A DNA stretch of 64,000 nucleotides from Gyrodactylus bullatarudis (Eukaryota > Platyhelminthes > Monogenea > Gyrodactylidea > Gyrodactylidae). The translations under genes and the position numbers were made by a program. This document shows, piece after piece, positions 1-13,019 of the stretch. Location: positions 395,556-459,555 of the forward strand of contig SSNU01000157.1 in NCBI GenBank assembly GCA_012064415.1. The letters are read 5' to 3'. Below the pieces are notes generated by a model, which did not search any database, had not been told where the DNA came from, and was given only the letters and a program-made list of their open reading frames with translations. Positions within the stretch are counted from its first letter, which is position 1; each line of letters begins with the position of its first letter.

Positions 1-439
1 AAAATACAAAACTTTCGACCCTGAGTTCGAGTACTTTGTAAATGAACCATTCAATCGAAATTTAGTTCATAGAATAATTTTTCTAGTGGAAATAAGTTTT
101 CGATGATCTTTAGGCATATTGAAGAAGTCAAATATTTTAAGTGTGACAAAACACTTGAAATTCCACTTTATTCGTCATGTTTTTCATGCTACTGTAAAAC
201 TTGAATAAATGAAGTTTCATAAACAAAATTGTTATCGTAAGCCTGTATTTTTCAAATCTTCATAACTTCCTTATTTTTGAAGCTATCAGGAAAATTTTTT
301 GACTGTGAGAAAACTTATTTCTTGTAGAACAATATAGCAAAAAGAATTTACTGAAAATATTTTAATTTGTAAATCTTATATTCACTTAAAGTTGGTTAAA
401 ATTTGAGGGATAAATAATAATAAGAAAGGGGGGTCTCAT

Positions 440-545
440 AAGAAACGGTCAATGTATACACTCGGACATTTAGATGTGTCAGTGTATACACTGACCGTAC
501 GGAGTGTACACATTGAACGTAACATATATATATATATATTTTTAG
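440..545 (+). repeat. Palindromic GTGTATACAC repeat, copy 1
   Basis: Within about 80 bases the words AATGTATACACT, CAGTGTATACACTGACCGTAC and GTGTACACATTGAACGT follow each other, then a short (TA)n run. CAGTGTATACACTG is a perfect 14-base palindrome. The same arrangement, including the following (AT)n tract, occurs in reverse orientation at 12.84-12.95 kb, so this is a dispersed repeat rather than a local accident. Confidence 0.6.
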
Positions 546-839
546 TTGAAATATCTGTATCTGGCCTTCAAAGTCTTAAAATCAACAGATTTTTTAACTT
601 TTTTGGATTCATTTTAATTTCCCGCCTTAAATAATGACTAATGGTAAAATCTGATTCGATTTTTGAAATCCTCACGAAAAATTTATATTCGTTATAGGAT
701 GAATTTCGACTCTTGATACGTCTTATTTTCTGATATCCATGAGTTTCACAGTGCACTGTAGCAATGGTGGACAACCAACGATGGATAGATACGTTAGGAG
801 GAAGCATTGATCCTGGAGACAAAAATCCAATCCATCCTT

Positions 840-1010
840 CCCCTTTATTGTGCTTAAATCTAATTGAACCAATCAGAGGATTTTATTAAACAATTTATCT
901 GTTTTTAAGAGTCTGATAAGATCCGGTGAAATATAAGCTTTATCACTAAATATTAACTTGTATTCTGAATCCTCACAATAAGTTCTTCATTGGAAACAGA
1001 AAATTCCATT
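840..1010 (+). repeat. CCAATCAGAGG-headed dispersed repeat, copy 1
   Basis: The stretch starts with AACCAATCAGAGGAT, then carries a TCTGATAAGATCC block, AAGCTTTATCA, and ends with GGAAACAGAAAA. A clearly related copy lies at 48.92-49.07 kb in USP7 intron 12, and a more decayed one at about 48.09-48.21 kb in intron 13. No coding capacity; probably a short nonautonomous mobile element. Confidence 0.5.
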
Positions 1011-1127
1011 CATCTATCTTTTAATTTGATAGGACCTCAGATCTAAAACGATAAATGATTTTTCTCAAATTTACAAAGCAAAATTGTTAATTTCAGCTAT
1101 TTCCCTACATTTATAAGGAAAAAAATT

Positions 1128-1343
1128 ATATTCGAGACCAACACTAGACAAAGAATTCGAATTGGGCCGGGGAGGTAGAGAGGAGTCTACTGTTTTCAAG
1201 AAAAAGTTAAACTTTAAAATTTTAGATTATCCCCCTTCGTGATAATCAATAAATTCAAATTTTTCAATTTCTCACAATAATGAAGATTTTTTTGAATTTC
1301 TGCAGCCGAATTCGAATTCTTTGTATAATGTTGGTCTCGAATA
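1128..1343. repeat. Hairpin: inverted repeat with about 40-base arms
   Basis: The arm at 1128-1166 (ATTCGAGACCAACACTAGAC then AAAGAATTCGAATT) reappears as its reverse complement at 1303-1343, with a spacer of about 135 bases. Related words occur at 4.62-4.67 kb. Probably a miniature inverted-repeat element. Confidence 0.5.
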
Positions 1344-4300
1344 TCTGCATTTAATTGCTTAAAATCTTCGAAATCAATAAAAATTTTGGGTTCGAAAGTT
1401 TATATATATATATATATTTATAGTTGAAAAAGTGGAAATTTGGTGCATTTTCGAAATTCGAAAAATGGCCTAATTTTGGTCAGATTGGATTTTTTTGGAA
1501 ATTTTTAAAAATTTTCCCAACTCATTGGCTTATTTTATTATGATATTCGAAAAATAATTTTTTACCGACTTTCCGAAGAAAGATATTGAGTTTTTTGTAA
1601 AATAGTAAATTCTCATCTTCATGTCAATTAGGTTTACCTGTTAAAAAGTATCCAGAATTTTAATTTTCAAAACATCTTTTTCAGTCATTGAATTTTTGAT
1701 CCATTTTGAGTAATTGAATTTGTATTTGTTTTGTTCTAAATCTAGATCTTGCGAGTAGTTCACTTTAAACAAAAAGTTGAACAGCAATCCAATTGAATAA
1801 ACATTATGTGTTACTAATTAATTATAATTTTTATTTTAAGAATGATGGTGTTTGTAATCTATTAAAATGGAGATCAGCATTGTCTGTTCCTGTTTCAATT
1901 TGAAAAACTACGCAGAAATTCATTATCCTTCACACGTATTACAACATTTAAAGAATGTATTATAATAATTATTATTATGTGTCTAATTCATTTATTTATT
2001 TTAGCATGTAGTCTCTTCCCCTGTTTATTTATTCACAAATTCATTTTCCTACTGAAAAAGGGGAAATTAGAGCCAGTGATCATTTACAACGTATACATTC
2101 TACCAACATCAGTGTTAATTTCGTTAAAATGTGATAATCCACTTTTCTTCTTATTCAATAATATACCCTACACTCTTTTATACTCTCATCTAGCCTGACT
2201 AATTTCACTTATGGCTCTGCCTTTTTATGTATTCTTATGAGTACATTTTAAGAAGCTTTATTTTTCAAAGGTGCTAGCATAAATATTTGAAACTGGATAT
2301 AGAATTCGCAGATTCTATGACCAAATTCAGAATCTGTGTCAAATTTCAGATCAGGTTCATTTTAGTTTACTTTGGTATCACCAGATCAAAATAAAAGTGA
2401 CACGCTGTGCAATTAAGCTTTATTATTATTTCGCATTGGAAAAATCTTTTCCTGCAATGTTTTCTGAGCTATATTCAGTACACTGAAATTTGGAAATTCA
2501 GCTTCTTTTCATCTACGGGCTCTTCAGATTCAGAAAGATTTCTAAAATTTCCGAATCGCCACATTTAACCTCATATACATAAACATAAAACAATTATACG
2601 ATTAGGTAAGATTTTTTTGTTGTATAGAAATCTCACATAAATTTTGGTGATTTTAGAAATTTTAGAAAATTCTGTAGCCAACTTCTCATTGATATAACAC
2701 CTCCTAGAGTGAGTCCAGTAAAATTGCGAATTGGGTGGAATCTTATTTTTCAATTACTTTGTAGTTTTTTTGATATTTGGCTATCTAGACCTTTTTTAAT
2801 CATGTTTTAATCCTAGTATTTTATGTTTCAGGTCTATGACTGTATTAATGTTAACCGGGATAAAAATTTAAAGAGACTCGATCAACTTTATAACATTTAT
2901 CGACATAATATAGACGCTTGTGCTTACTATAATCTCCCTTAATATGTTCAAAATATAGTAAAAATACTTTTATTTAAAAATCATTAACAGAATTATGTAT
3001 GAAAAATGACGAATAAACTATATGGGAATTTCACACAACCAAACATGAATCGAAGAGATAAACTCTTTACTTTGAAATCATACAAAGTCACTATTACAGC
3101 ATAAGCAACATTTCAAACTAAATAAATCTCACATATAGAGGAGAGAATATAATTAAGTATCAAGTTGAAAAAAAAAGTTTTTTATTCAATCCAAATGTTT
3201 GTTATTTCTGCATTCATTCTGTCAGTTTATTGGGATCGATTTAATCGTCGAGGGTTCAACTAAGATCAAGTTTTGTAGAGGAAAAAAATCTCTAGACCGA
3301 TAATCTTACCATTTCTAAGTTTAGAGTATTTCGTACAGTAGAAGAATCAATTTAATAAATTTGCATTTCAGTTTCATCTTATAAAACTTTCAATTTAGCC
3401 TATAATTAATAATTATAATTATCTAAAGAAAGAAATTTCTGGAAAAATAAAAAAAAATAATCAGTTCTAAAAAATTATTAAAAGAAAGAAAATGAGGAAT
3501 GTTTTATAAGGGATATTGAAAATTTTCAAGTATTGATATAAGCTGAAAATACCAACAATAAACTATGAAACAGGAACTGTTATCACATTAGAAAAAAAAC
3601 TCGAGAAAAAATTAATTTCGCTGATATCGTCTCTTTAAAATCAGGGGAAATTTTACTTTTTTAAGCATCCTAATTGATATATAAAAAATGTAAATTATAT
3701 CTTTCTAACGAATTCAAAATTTTCAGTGACTTTGAAAAGAAATTAAAAGCTTACATCTTCTAGGTTGAGATTAGGGCATAATTCAGGCTGGTAGTTGATT
3801 TTGGTCAAGGAAATTTCTGTTTATGTGTTCATTGCATGAATATTATTCATTGAATATTACTGTCACCGTTAATTAAGAAGTAAAAAACGAAATTTAAAAA
3901 ATGTAGTTCTTTTTTAACAAATTTCATCCTTTAGATAATAGTTATAAGTTTTATAAAAGATGAAACTGGAGTGTAAATTTATGAAATTGATTCTTCTACT
4001 GTACGAAATAGACTTAAAAATGATGTAGATGTAAGAATTAAGCTATAAATACTGATGATATCAGACATCGTTTTTTGTTTTGATATACAAAATCGTAAAA
4101 ATTCTTCGAATTCCCAGAAATTGTTCTCAACATGGGAAGAAATACTCATTCTTTAAATTCTGCAAAAACTATCAAAGATATTAATTTTTTCATTGAAAAA
4201 TCTTGACGCAAGTTTAAAAATTGAAATTTTCAACTCGACAAAATTTAATTTTGAAGAAGCTTATTTTTTTATTATCACTTAAACCAGATTAAAATTTTAC

Positions 4301-4847
4301 TTTGATCATAATTTTTATAAGAAGATATAATTTTCAATCATCTATTTTGTATTTTTACAATTAAATCGACTAAATATTATAAAGCTACAAAAAACACAAT
4401 ATTTTTCTGAGGAAAGTCAGATTTGTAGCTCATTTGTCAAATTCCATGATAAAATGAACCAATAACAAGTGGAAATTAAAAAAACTTTCTGAGGTTGCTG
4501 ACTGAAAGTCATGCTATGATTAAGAACGAACGAAATTTATTTGGTAAATAAAGCTTTATTTTCGTCGGTTCTCTTAAGACCAAACACCGACTCAAAACTT
4601 TTATCAATTTCAAAAATTTGAAGCAATTAAATGCAGATATTCAAGATCAGCATTAGACAAGTTTTCATCGACTTTTCTTTCAATCAGAGGAATTTTTGGA
4701 TAGATGTCAAAAACTATGATGAATTTATGTATCATAAATGATGAACACTGTGTTCAATGAACACGTTTAAATAATTTACCTAGTGATATAATTTTCGTTG
4801 TAAAATTAATGAAACTTAGTCTATTGGCAGGAATATTTCAAACCAAT

Positions 4848-5345
4848 CTCAGATCGTTTTCAAAAGTTTACAATTAAAATTTGAATACAGTAAAAATATT
4901 TCTATTGAAACACCTTATTTTTATTGAAACACGAATATTGACCCTCTAATTATTATTTATCTCGACCAATCAGAATGCAGCAAGTGATTTCTATACATTT
5001 AGATAGGTCGACCTAAATAATGCTTAATTAGGGGTTAAATATTCGTGTTTCAATAAAAAGATGTTTCAATAGAAATATTTTAACTGTAAAAAAATATATA
5101 TTTCATTCTACAATTTCCAAATAGAATTTATATTGATTAAAATTAATTATTATAATTTAACTTTTAACTGCATTTATTAACTGTTCGTTTATTAGAAATT
5201 TTTTTATGCAGAATAGTCGAAATTTGATTGACAATTATTTCTGTACAATAAAATTTTTACAAAAGCAATAATTTAATTTTCTTGAAGCATTAGTATAAAA
5301 TCTAATTAGATTTTTAATTGTAAACTTTTGAAAACGATCTGAAAA
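4848..5345. repeat. Large interrupted inverted repeat (MITE-like)
   Basis: The left arm runs from AGATCGTTTTCAAAAGTTTA (4848 on) through TATTGAAACACC and AACACGAATATTGACCC. Its reverse complement occurs on the right, but split: GGGGTTAAATATTCGTGTTT with TTTCAATAG at 5032-5080, and TAAACTTTTGAAAACGATCT at about 5317-5340. The roughly 220 extra bases between the two right-arm parts look like a later insertion. No ORF. Confidence 0.55.
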
Positions 5346-5469
5346 TGATATACATAATTATCTTAGAGTCTAACATATTGGGGGAATTTTTTTCGAAGGT
5401 TTTGTTGAATTTTTCCTGGAAAAAATATTCAGTTTTTATAGAAATCTGTTGTTCCTACTCTATGTGAAG

Positions 5470-6070
5470 CTGAATAATCTGATGATGAGAATTTATGATT
5501 TTAACAAAATTCTCAATATTTTATCAATGAGAATTTTTAAAATCTTGATCACGAGGCCCATTTAATATGAAAATCGGAATTTATAATTTGTCTTATTGTG
5601 CTCCTAAGAATCACTTTTGATCACTCTCTCACTTTGAAATCAGCAGAAATTTCCACTCAAAGTTCAAAAAATGAGTTTTTGGCGCTACTTGAAGATTTAA
5701 AATGTGCCATACTTTTTTACTTATACCGTGAAATTGATTCTCATGATCTAGATTCCAAAAAATCTTGATCAGATTCGATTTCTTGAAGAACAATTGACAT
5801 TTTTGTAAAAATTATAAACTCCCATCTTTATATTAACTAGCTTTTAGAAAAAACTTTTGGAGAAATCTATGGCATTTTTCAAATCTCAAGTTTGTGCCAA
5901 GCTCACATGTTTTTGAATTTTGAGTTGAAAACAAATAACGGTTCGACTAGAGTTGATTGATATGAAGTTGGGAATCTTTAATTTTTATGAGAAGCTTGAT
6001 TCTTACATCAAAAATACGAGCCTGTTAAAGACTTTTTGGAATCCCAGGATCACAAAAAGACAAGAAAGCC
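5470..6070 (+). repeat. Diverged dispersed noncoding repeat
   Basis: Characteristic words such as GATATGAAGTTGGGAATCT and TTTTTGGAATC-x-AGGATCA recur, degraded, at 17.05-17.15 kb, 19.08-19.17 kb, 51.66-51.76 kb and, reversed, 52.19-52.30 kb. The copies are old and boundaries are unclear. No coding potential seen. Confidence 0.35.
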
Positions 6071-6315
6071 AAATAGGGCCGACAAATTTTTAAATCCTAA
6101 TTGTTTTTTCAATAGTTTAAATTATTTTTCATGAATACAATTTTGATCGATCAAAAAAGATTTTTAATTAAAAAATATTCATAATTAAATCTTATTTAGT
6201 TTCGTTTTTTGAAAGCGAAATATGGTGAGATAAAATGATACTAAGATTTTAGTAATTTTGGAAAATGTCGTCCAAGTCTACATAAGTAATAAATTATTAC
6301 TTATAACACATTCCC

Positions 6316-6404
6316 TTAACCCAGTCGAACCCGTTAAAATGCAGCGATCGTCTAAAACTGTTGATTTAGAGGTCGCATACGACCTCTGGGATCGAAGGGG
6401 TTAA
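6316..6404. mobile_element. 89-base TTAA-bounded MITE, copy 1
   Basis: The element is TTAA-CCC...GGGG-TTAA. Inverted ends read TTAACCCAGTCGAACCC and GGGATCGAAGGGGTTAA. The centre contains the palindrome AGGTCGCATACGACCT. A second copy of exactly the same length is at 6978-7066. TTAA target duplication followed by CCC is the established signature of piggyBac-superfamily elements; assigning these to piggyBac is inference from that. Confidence 0.65.
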
Positions 6405-6977
6405 TGTTAGGAACTAATTTCTTTTATGACATGAACACATTTTATAGTTTGAAGCTGGTCAACTGAAATAAAGAACTCTGAATAGATGAGTAAATATAAA
6501 TAAATATATAATAAAAATATATAATAAATATATAATATAAATAAATTAGAAATATTTTTTTATTTTTACGTATAAAATGCATCTATCACAAGTCTCTTTT
6601 GTGTTCACGCAATTTATTTCTCGACAAGAACATTTTCGTGATCACATTATGCATATTATTATCTCTTTTAACAAAGAGATCCACATATAACAAATAGTGG
6701 ATGAAGAATAATTGTAGGACGTTCCTGTGTAAACAGAGATAGTTTCCTTAATAAACTAATCTTTCTAATTCATTTGATATTGGCCCTGGATTGAGACTAG
6801 TCAAGGTGAGAAAGTTTGATTTTGAATTTTTATCGTTAATCTAGTTCTCAGTAGTCGAAAATTAGTTCCTATTTTTTGAAGAATGAATTATTTTTACTTT
6901 TATTAACTCTGCATTACTTATAAGTAGTACAATGACTATTGTTTAATATTAGATAGCACAGCATCAAATCATGGACT

Positions 6978-7066
6978 TTAACCCCTTCGAACCCATAAGA
7001 AAGCAGTGATCGCCTTAAATAGTTGGTTAAAAGGTCGTATACGACCCCTAGGATTGAAGGGGTTAA
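6978..7066. mobile_element. 89-base TTAA-bounded MITE, copy 2
   Basis: Same layout and length as the copy at 6316-6404: TTAACCCCTTCGAACCC at the left, GGATTGAAGGGGTTAA at the right, and an inner near-palindrome AGGTCGTATACGACCC. Internal bases differ at a modest number of positions, so the copies are not a fresh duplication. Confidence 0.65.
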
Positions 7067-9258
7067 GAGGTTAATTTTTAATTTTACAAATGTTGAATCA
7101 TTCAGAATTTTCTATAGCTGAGAATTAATACCAAAATCACTGGACAATTTATACTAGCTACCTTGTACTTTTATAGATTTTCATTTTATAAAAACCATTA
7201 AATTTCGAAAAATAATGAATAAAACAATGAATTTGAAGTTTACCTGATTCAAGAATTAAATTAAAAGTCCCATCATTGAAACATTTATCGATGAACTAAA
7301 TAAACTAATGAAAAAATGTAAATTCTTTTTTTATTTTAACGATCAATTTATAACGAAACAACTTTTGATTAACTTAACTGATTGACCTTGTAGATGATTT
7401 AAGAGATTATTCACAGAGTTTTATTATCAAAAAGCGCTTATCAAAAAGAAAGAATTACCCTTTATCTCCGAGAGTCTTTGATATAGCTCTTTGAACTATT
7501 TTTCATCTTTTTTTAACTGGAAATTAGCCAGGAATTTTGCGATGAGAAGGAAGAAGAGAGAATTATCAGCGTAAATCTTGCTTTTGTCAAAAGTCGCAGA
7601 GATAAATAAAAAAAGGAAAAAGTAAATATCCCCTTTAAATCTATAACATTGATGTATGTCTTGGGTGATCGAAAAATGCTAAATCCAATAGAAAAGTAGT
7701 GAATATTTTGTAATAGTTCATCAAATACACATGGCAAAAAAAGTATTTTTTCGATGAAAAAACTCATTCTTGATAGTACGATTCTTATAAAGATACAAAG
7801 GTTTAAAAAATTGATAAGTGGACAAATTTATGGAATATGTCCGTCGGCACCGAAAGGTTTAAGAGATTTTAGGCAAATCTAAGTTTCTTAATTTTACAAA
7901 AAATAACTGATTTCTCATCAATATATCAAGAGAAATATTCCTTTTGATCCATAATGAAATCTAAAATTCTCAATAAAATATCCTTTATTTAGACTTTAGA
8001 GAGAAAATTTTAATAACAATTATCCAAGTGTGATTTAATCCTCATAAACTTCTATGAAATTTCAGTGTTGTCTTTCCTCAGATTTAATTTAATAAGTTTT
8101 ATGAGATTTTAAAACTGGTGTACACTGCCCTATCTATAGTTCCGTGTTTTGAGCAGACATTGGTATTGAGTCAAATTTTTCAAAAGAACAATTCTTATAA
8201 TTTTCAACTTTCTACTTCAACTTTCTGGATCAATTAAAGTTTAAATTATAGCCCACAATGTGAACTTGTATTAGTAATATTTTTGGCCAAATAACTTGGT
8301 ATCTTTAATTTTGATTTTTATAAAAATTGTGAAATAGTCTCGGCACCGAAAGAATGATTTTCTTTGTATTCTTTTTTTGGTTTTATCTATAATGAATTCT
8401 TAACTTATATGATATAAGTTATATCATTATTAAAATATTGCCAATGATAATGTTTTAAGAAATATACATTTGCCTCAATTTATCTTGTTTCTAACTTCCA
8501 AATAGTTCATAGTCCCGATCATTAGTTATAATAGATTCTTTAACCTTTATTCTATATATTTTCAGATTTGAAACTGAGTGAAATGTGTGAGAGCAAGTTC
8601 AGCTCAAAGATTTTGGATCGCAAATTTTGTGTTTTACAAATATGTTTACTTTTCAAAAATGAATGAAAGTAAATTCAATTTGAATAATACAGTATCAACC
8701 TTTTTCTAGAATCATTTTGTAAAAAAATAATTAATGAGGCCTTATAAAAATTGGTACAAATGAGATTATTTGGGGAAATGAAAGAAATAGGGAAATTCGG
8801 CTAAAAGCATAGAAATTTTAATGTATTTTCTCGATCAGTGACAGAATGACAGAATGGAGAAATTTTCAAATCCTCCAGAAATTAAATGGGAAATAATACA
8901 AGATTCAGAGAGAAAGAGTGGAAGCTTATTTTGGCAAACGAAAGGTCTACCACAATGAATTATATAGACATGATAACAAATATCATTCCTAAATCATCTA
9001 CATCATTAAATATCTTCTGTGAAAGGATAATGGAATGCATAGGTAGAATTCAATTGTTTTTCTTGTTTGTCTTTGAAACAGATGACTGAACATTTCCACA
9101 TTGAAATCTACAATGTCGATTTAGTCAACCGTGAATTCGAATTTAATGAATATTATAGTCAGTCAACTATTTAATAGATACAGTTGATTTACTGTAATTA
9201 TATCTGCATGAGTTTTATAAGCGTTTACTCAAGGATTCTCAGCTGTTCTTGAATTTTC

Positions 9259-9733
9259 TTAACCTTTAAAGTCTCAGAGATTTTTTTTCATGACTCGGAT
9301 TCAATTTTTTGTCCTTTCTATGGTTTTTCGATACGCTGATTACGAATCTACAGTGGTTTAACGCAATTGTTTTTAATTCAGGATTATCGACCTAAATTAG
9401 ATCAATTTTGATCCAAAAATAGGCTGTTTTTGTTTTAGCAGATAGAGTTCCGGCGGTTGCATATTTGAATTCTACGGGTATGATTACTCGATAAAAGTTA
9501 ACTAACTTTTTATCTATCTTTGAATTGGTATAGCACTAATTTGACGGATGATAAAGCTGAGTTTTTTGCGTATTCCAGGAGATTTTGATTCTTTTCATGG
9601 CTCGCATCCAGGGAGATTACTAGATTTCCAATCCAATGGGTGGTAAACAAAGTATTTTCTGAGGCTTAGATGAACAAAAATGATTCGCTAAAATGATGTG
9701 GTAGAAATTATCCAGTGTGACTTTAAGGGTTAA
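9259..9733 (+). mobile_element. About 475-base TTAA-bounded MITE, best copy
   Basis: Ends are TTAACCTTTAAAGTC and GACTTTAAGGGTTAA, a near-perfect 15-base terminal inverted repeat that includes TTAA at both tips. The interior has recognisable blocks (CTGATTACGAATCTAC, TTGAATTCTACGGGTATG, GGTAAACAAAGTATTTTCTG). It has no ORF of note. Further copies are at 10.48 kb (reverse), 16.43 kb (reverse, internally deleted), 45.0-45.37 kb and 52.6-53.04 kb. Likely nonautonomous and piggyBac-like by its ends. Confidence 0.6.
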
Positions 9734-10478
9734 AATAGATGAAATGAAAAGTCATTTTTGCAAATTTTTTAAAATCATGAAAATAAAACATTATGATAGG
9801 TTTTTTATATTTCAAAATTTTCATAATTTTGTTTATCTTATCACAGAAGCATAGAGATATTTTGATGCAAAATTTTGTTTGATGATGTTAAAATACTTGA
9901 AGATTAATTTTATCCTATCGATGGGCGATTTTAGAAATTTAGGAAAATTTCGTCCAAGTCTAAATTATATATGTAATTTATGAGGGAGGAAACTGAATAT
10001 AAACTTAAGAACATAACTGATGAAATTAATTATTTAGTCATGAGGAAAGTTTTTCAAAAGGAAGTAATTTCGAATTCAAAGAATGTAATAATCCAGAGAA
10101 CAATTTTTTTCTGTGAATTATCAAAAACACATAAACATTTCTCTTGCTGATGATAATGGAGATATCTATGATATGAATAGATCGATTCAAGTTAAGCTTC
10201 CTATCTGAATACTTTAGTAAGATAATAGGGAACTAATTCATTCAGAAAAATAATACTAACAGTAATAACAATACAGTCTAGAGTTTTACTCTATGCTCAA
10301 GTCTCGAAAAGAGTCCGTGATAACTTAGGAAAATAATCCTTCATCAGGAAATGACTACTTGATAATGCGATACAAATAGCAAATAAGAGAGTATTCTCAC
10401 TGCATTCTTATGATACTTAAGGAAAATAAATATACAGTTTTTGATGAAGGTAAAAGATGTAAAATTATTCAATCTATC

Positions 10479-10940
10479 TTAACCCTTGAAATACCACTGG
10501 GTTAACATTTTAGCAACACATTATTATTCATCAAAGTCTCAGAAAATACTTCGTAAACCATCCATTCGATAGGAAATCTATTAATCTCCTGGAATACGCA
10601 AAGATCTCAGCTCTATCATATATCTGAAACGTGTTTTACTATAGTTTGAAGAAAGATATTTTTTTCACAAATTATTTTTTGTTTAATATTACCTACACCT
10701 GAAAACCTACTTCTCAGGATCTTAGATAAAAAGTTTTATCGACTAATTATACCTGTCGAATTCGAATATGTAATCGCCTGAAATCTAAAGCTTCAAAGAT
10801 AGCCTATTTTTGATCGATAACTCCTGAACTAAAGATAATTGCGTTAAAATAAGTGTAGAATCGTAATCAGAATTCGTATTCACAAACTACAAACCGTAAT
10901 AGACAAACAGTTGATTGCGATTCATGAATTACAATTTCAT
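10479..10940 (-). mobile_element. TTAA-bounded MITE, inverted copy
   Basis: Starts TTAACCCTTGAAATACCACTGGG and then runs as the reverse complement of the 9.26-9.73 kb copy (AAATACTTCGTAAACCA, CTCCTGGAATACGC, GAATCGTAATCAGAATTCG). Its far end is eroded, so the right border is approximate. The two copies face each other across about 750 bases. Confidence 0.5.
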
Positions 10941-12834
10941 TTTCTTGAATTTAGTGGAATGCTTAAACGAAATTACTAGCAATTGCTATCAGGATTCCTG
11001 ATTCAGGAAACTTTTAAAAATTAAGAAAATGAGGTAATTGCAGGCTAGGAATTATTCCAATATCGTGCAGAGGTTATCGAAAAGGACAGAAATTCCTATA
11101 GTTAAAATAGAACAAAATGATTTTAGCCCTTTGGAAGAGAACCATTCAGGGCTACACTTGTTGAATTTTTAGGTATTATAAATCATCCATTTACTACAAA
11201 AAATGGCTAAGAAAATAAACAAGGTTAGGCTTCTTTACCAATACTGTATTGAAAAACTGTCCACTAAAGACGAAAAATTGTTCAATATTTTCGAAAAATG
11301 ACTATAGTTAGCGGGAAATTATCAGAGGAGGAATATGTCACTTGGAGATATTCCACAGAATGGAAAAAAACTTCTAAAAATAAATTATAAATGATGCGAA
11401 TTTTGATGAAAAAATGGACGAATTTAAGTTTGAAATTCAAATGATACTTCTGGCTAAAAATCGATTTAAAGACATAATGACACTTGAGTTAAATTTCCTT
11501 TCAAGAATTTCTCAAATGTTAAAAATTTTGTTTTTCTTAATTAACTGAAAAACTATGTTCTCAACAAAGATGGATAATATGTGTATCGTCTGAAAATCCT
11601 TTGAGAATTTCTTTCTACACTTACTGCCGAGCAGATATCCTCGAGATAACAAAAGATTTCTATACATTGTGTAATTTACAAAAGATAGATTTTTATAAAT
11701 TTCAAAATGAAGGGTATTAAATAAACTTGGAGATTTTGATTTTACTTCAATTTTCATTCGATCTCAACTAAAGCAAGCAGAAAATATTGAATAAACTGGG
11801 ACATTTCCGAGTTCAAATTATTATAAATTTGTCTTCAATCATTCAGATTTTCGATGAAGTCGTATATAATCGGTACTTAGAGGGTTCAATTTTATTGCTA
11901 AAAATCGACAAGTTTTAGACAAATATTATATTCATAACCCGAAGAATTCTTGATCTGGATCATTATTAAAAGAAGTAATTGATAATTTCATGTAACGAAA
12001 TAGTCGGACATTCAAAATCAAGACACAGTGTAACGAATCAAGATAATTCAGATTTTTGTCTACTAAATGTTTCTACCTAACAAAACGTAGCATATATTGA
12101 AAAAATATATGCACGCAACATTTGCATGTAATTTCGGCCGTACATTTGCTAATTTAAGAGACTATTAACAATGTAAAGACGACTCTAATATTATTTTGCA
12201 CGCAAGAATTTTTCACCACCCATAGTGAGCAAGAAAATCCTCAGAAATGGAAACTAACTCTTATCAAGCAGGAGAACAGAAAATAATTGTGATGTTTTTT
12301 TCTAAAAGAGATAATGAATCTTTAAAATGTTTCAGAATCCATAGTCTTAAATCCAAACTTTGAACAGTTCTTTATTATCGTTTGGTTCTAAACTCATAAG
12401 GAAGGTTAAAGAAAACTAGCGTATATTTGAGTGATAAACGTTATACTTCGCCGGGTCTCTTCAGACTCTACCCCAGTAACATTTGTAAATACTACTACAA
12501 TGCAAAATATTCCCTGGCTTCCATTGATCCATTTCGTGATAGTATTCTGGCCCTCACTAGTTCTCTATTAGTTCGATTGTCGAAAATTCTGACAAGACTA
12601 ATTTGTGAAAAATTGGAGCCTGAAATAAGAAACAACAAAAAAAATTATTCTCTGCTCTATCCATTGAGCAATACAGTAACTTGATTGAATTTCAATGAAT
12701 GGTTTGACATTCTCAACGAAAATCTACTGTAACTGCATAAATTTTTCAGTTAAAAGGTTATTTAAAACAAGAATTATTTCCATTATTTACAAAATTTTTT
12801 TTTCTAATAATTTTATTTTAAATTTTAGTTTTTA
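10941..12834. other. Noncoding AT-rich stretch
   Basis: I see no coding exon or clear element here. The longest open frames are 81-85 codons, lysine/asparagine/isoleucine-rich and unlike known families. Confidence 0.5.
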
Positions 12835-12945
12835 TATATATCTTACGTTCAAAGTGGAAACTCGTACAGTGTATACACTGAACGTTCAGACATAATGACT
12901 AAACGTACAATGTGTACACTGTACACTGAATAGTCGGGAGATAAG
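12835..12945 (-). repeat. Palindromic GTGTATACAC repeat, copy 2 (inverted)
   Basis: Reads ACAGTGTATACACTGAACGT then ACGTACAATGTGTACACTGT on the plus strand and, with an (AT)n tract before it, mirrors the copy at 440-545. It lies just upstream of the decayed integrase at 13.0-13.8 kb but I see no evidence that it is part of it. Confidence 0.55.
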
Positions 12946-13019
12946 TCTTATCTGTTTTAATGAATTAAGGAATGAAATTCAAGAAAATTTAGAAAATAAT
13001 TTTAGTTTATTTATTATTG

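Larger units (their letters stand above)
1..9258. other. Gene-poor AT-rich block with scattered inverted repeats
   Basis: I see no coding exon I can support here: open frames are short, low in complexity and resemble no family I know. What the block holds is repeat structure, listed separately: a palindromic GTATACAC repeat near 0.45 kb, a CCAATCAG-headed repeat near 0.87 kb, a hairpin at 1.13-1.34 kb, a large inverted repeat at 4.85-5.35 kb, a diverged dispersed repeat at 5.4-6.1 kb and two 89-base TTAA-bounded elements at 6.3 and 7.0 kb. The stretches 1.4-4.8 kb and 7.1-9.25 kb show nothing else. Confidence 0.6.
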
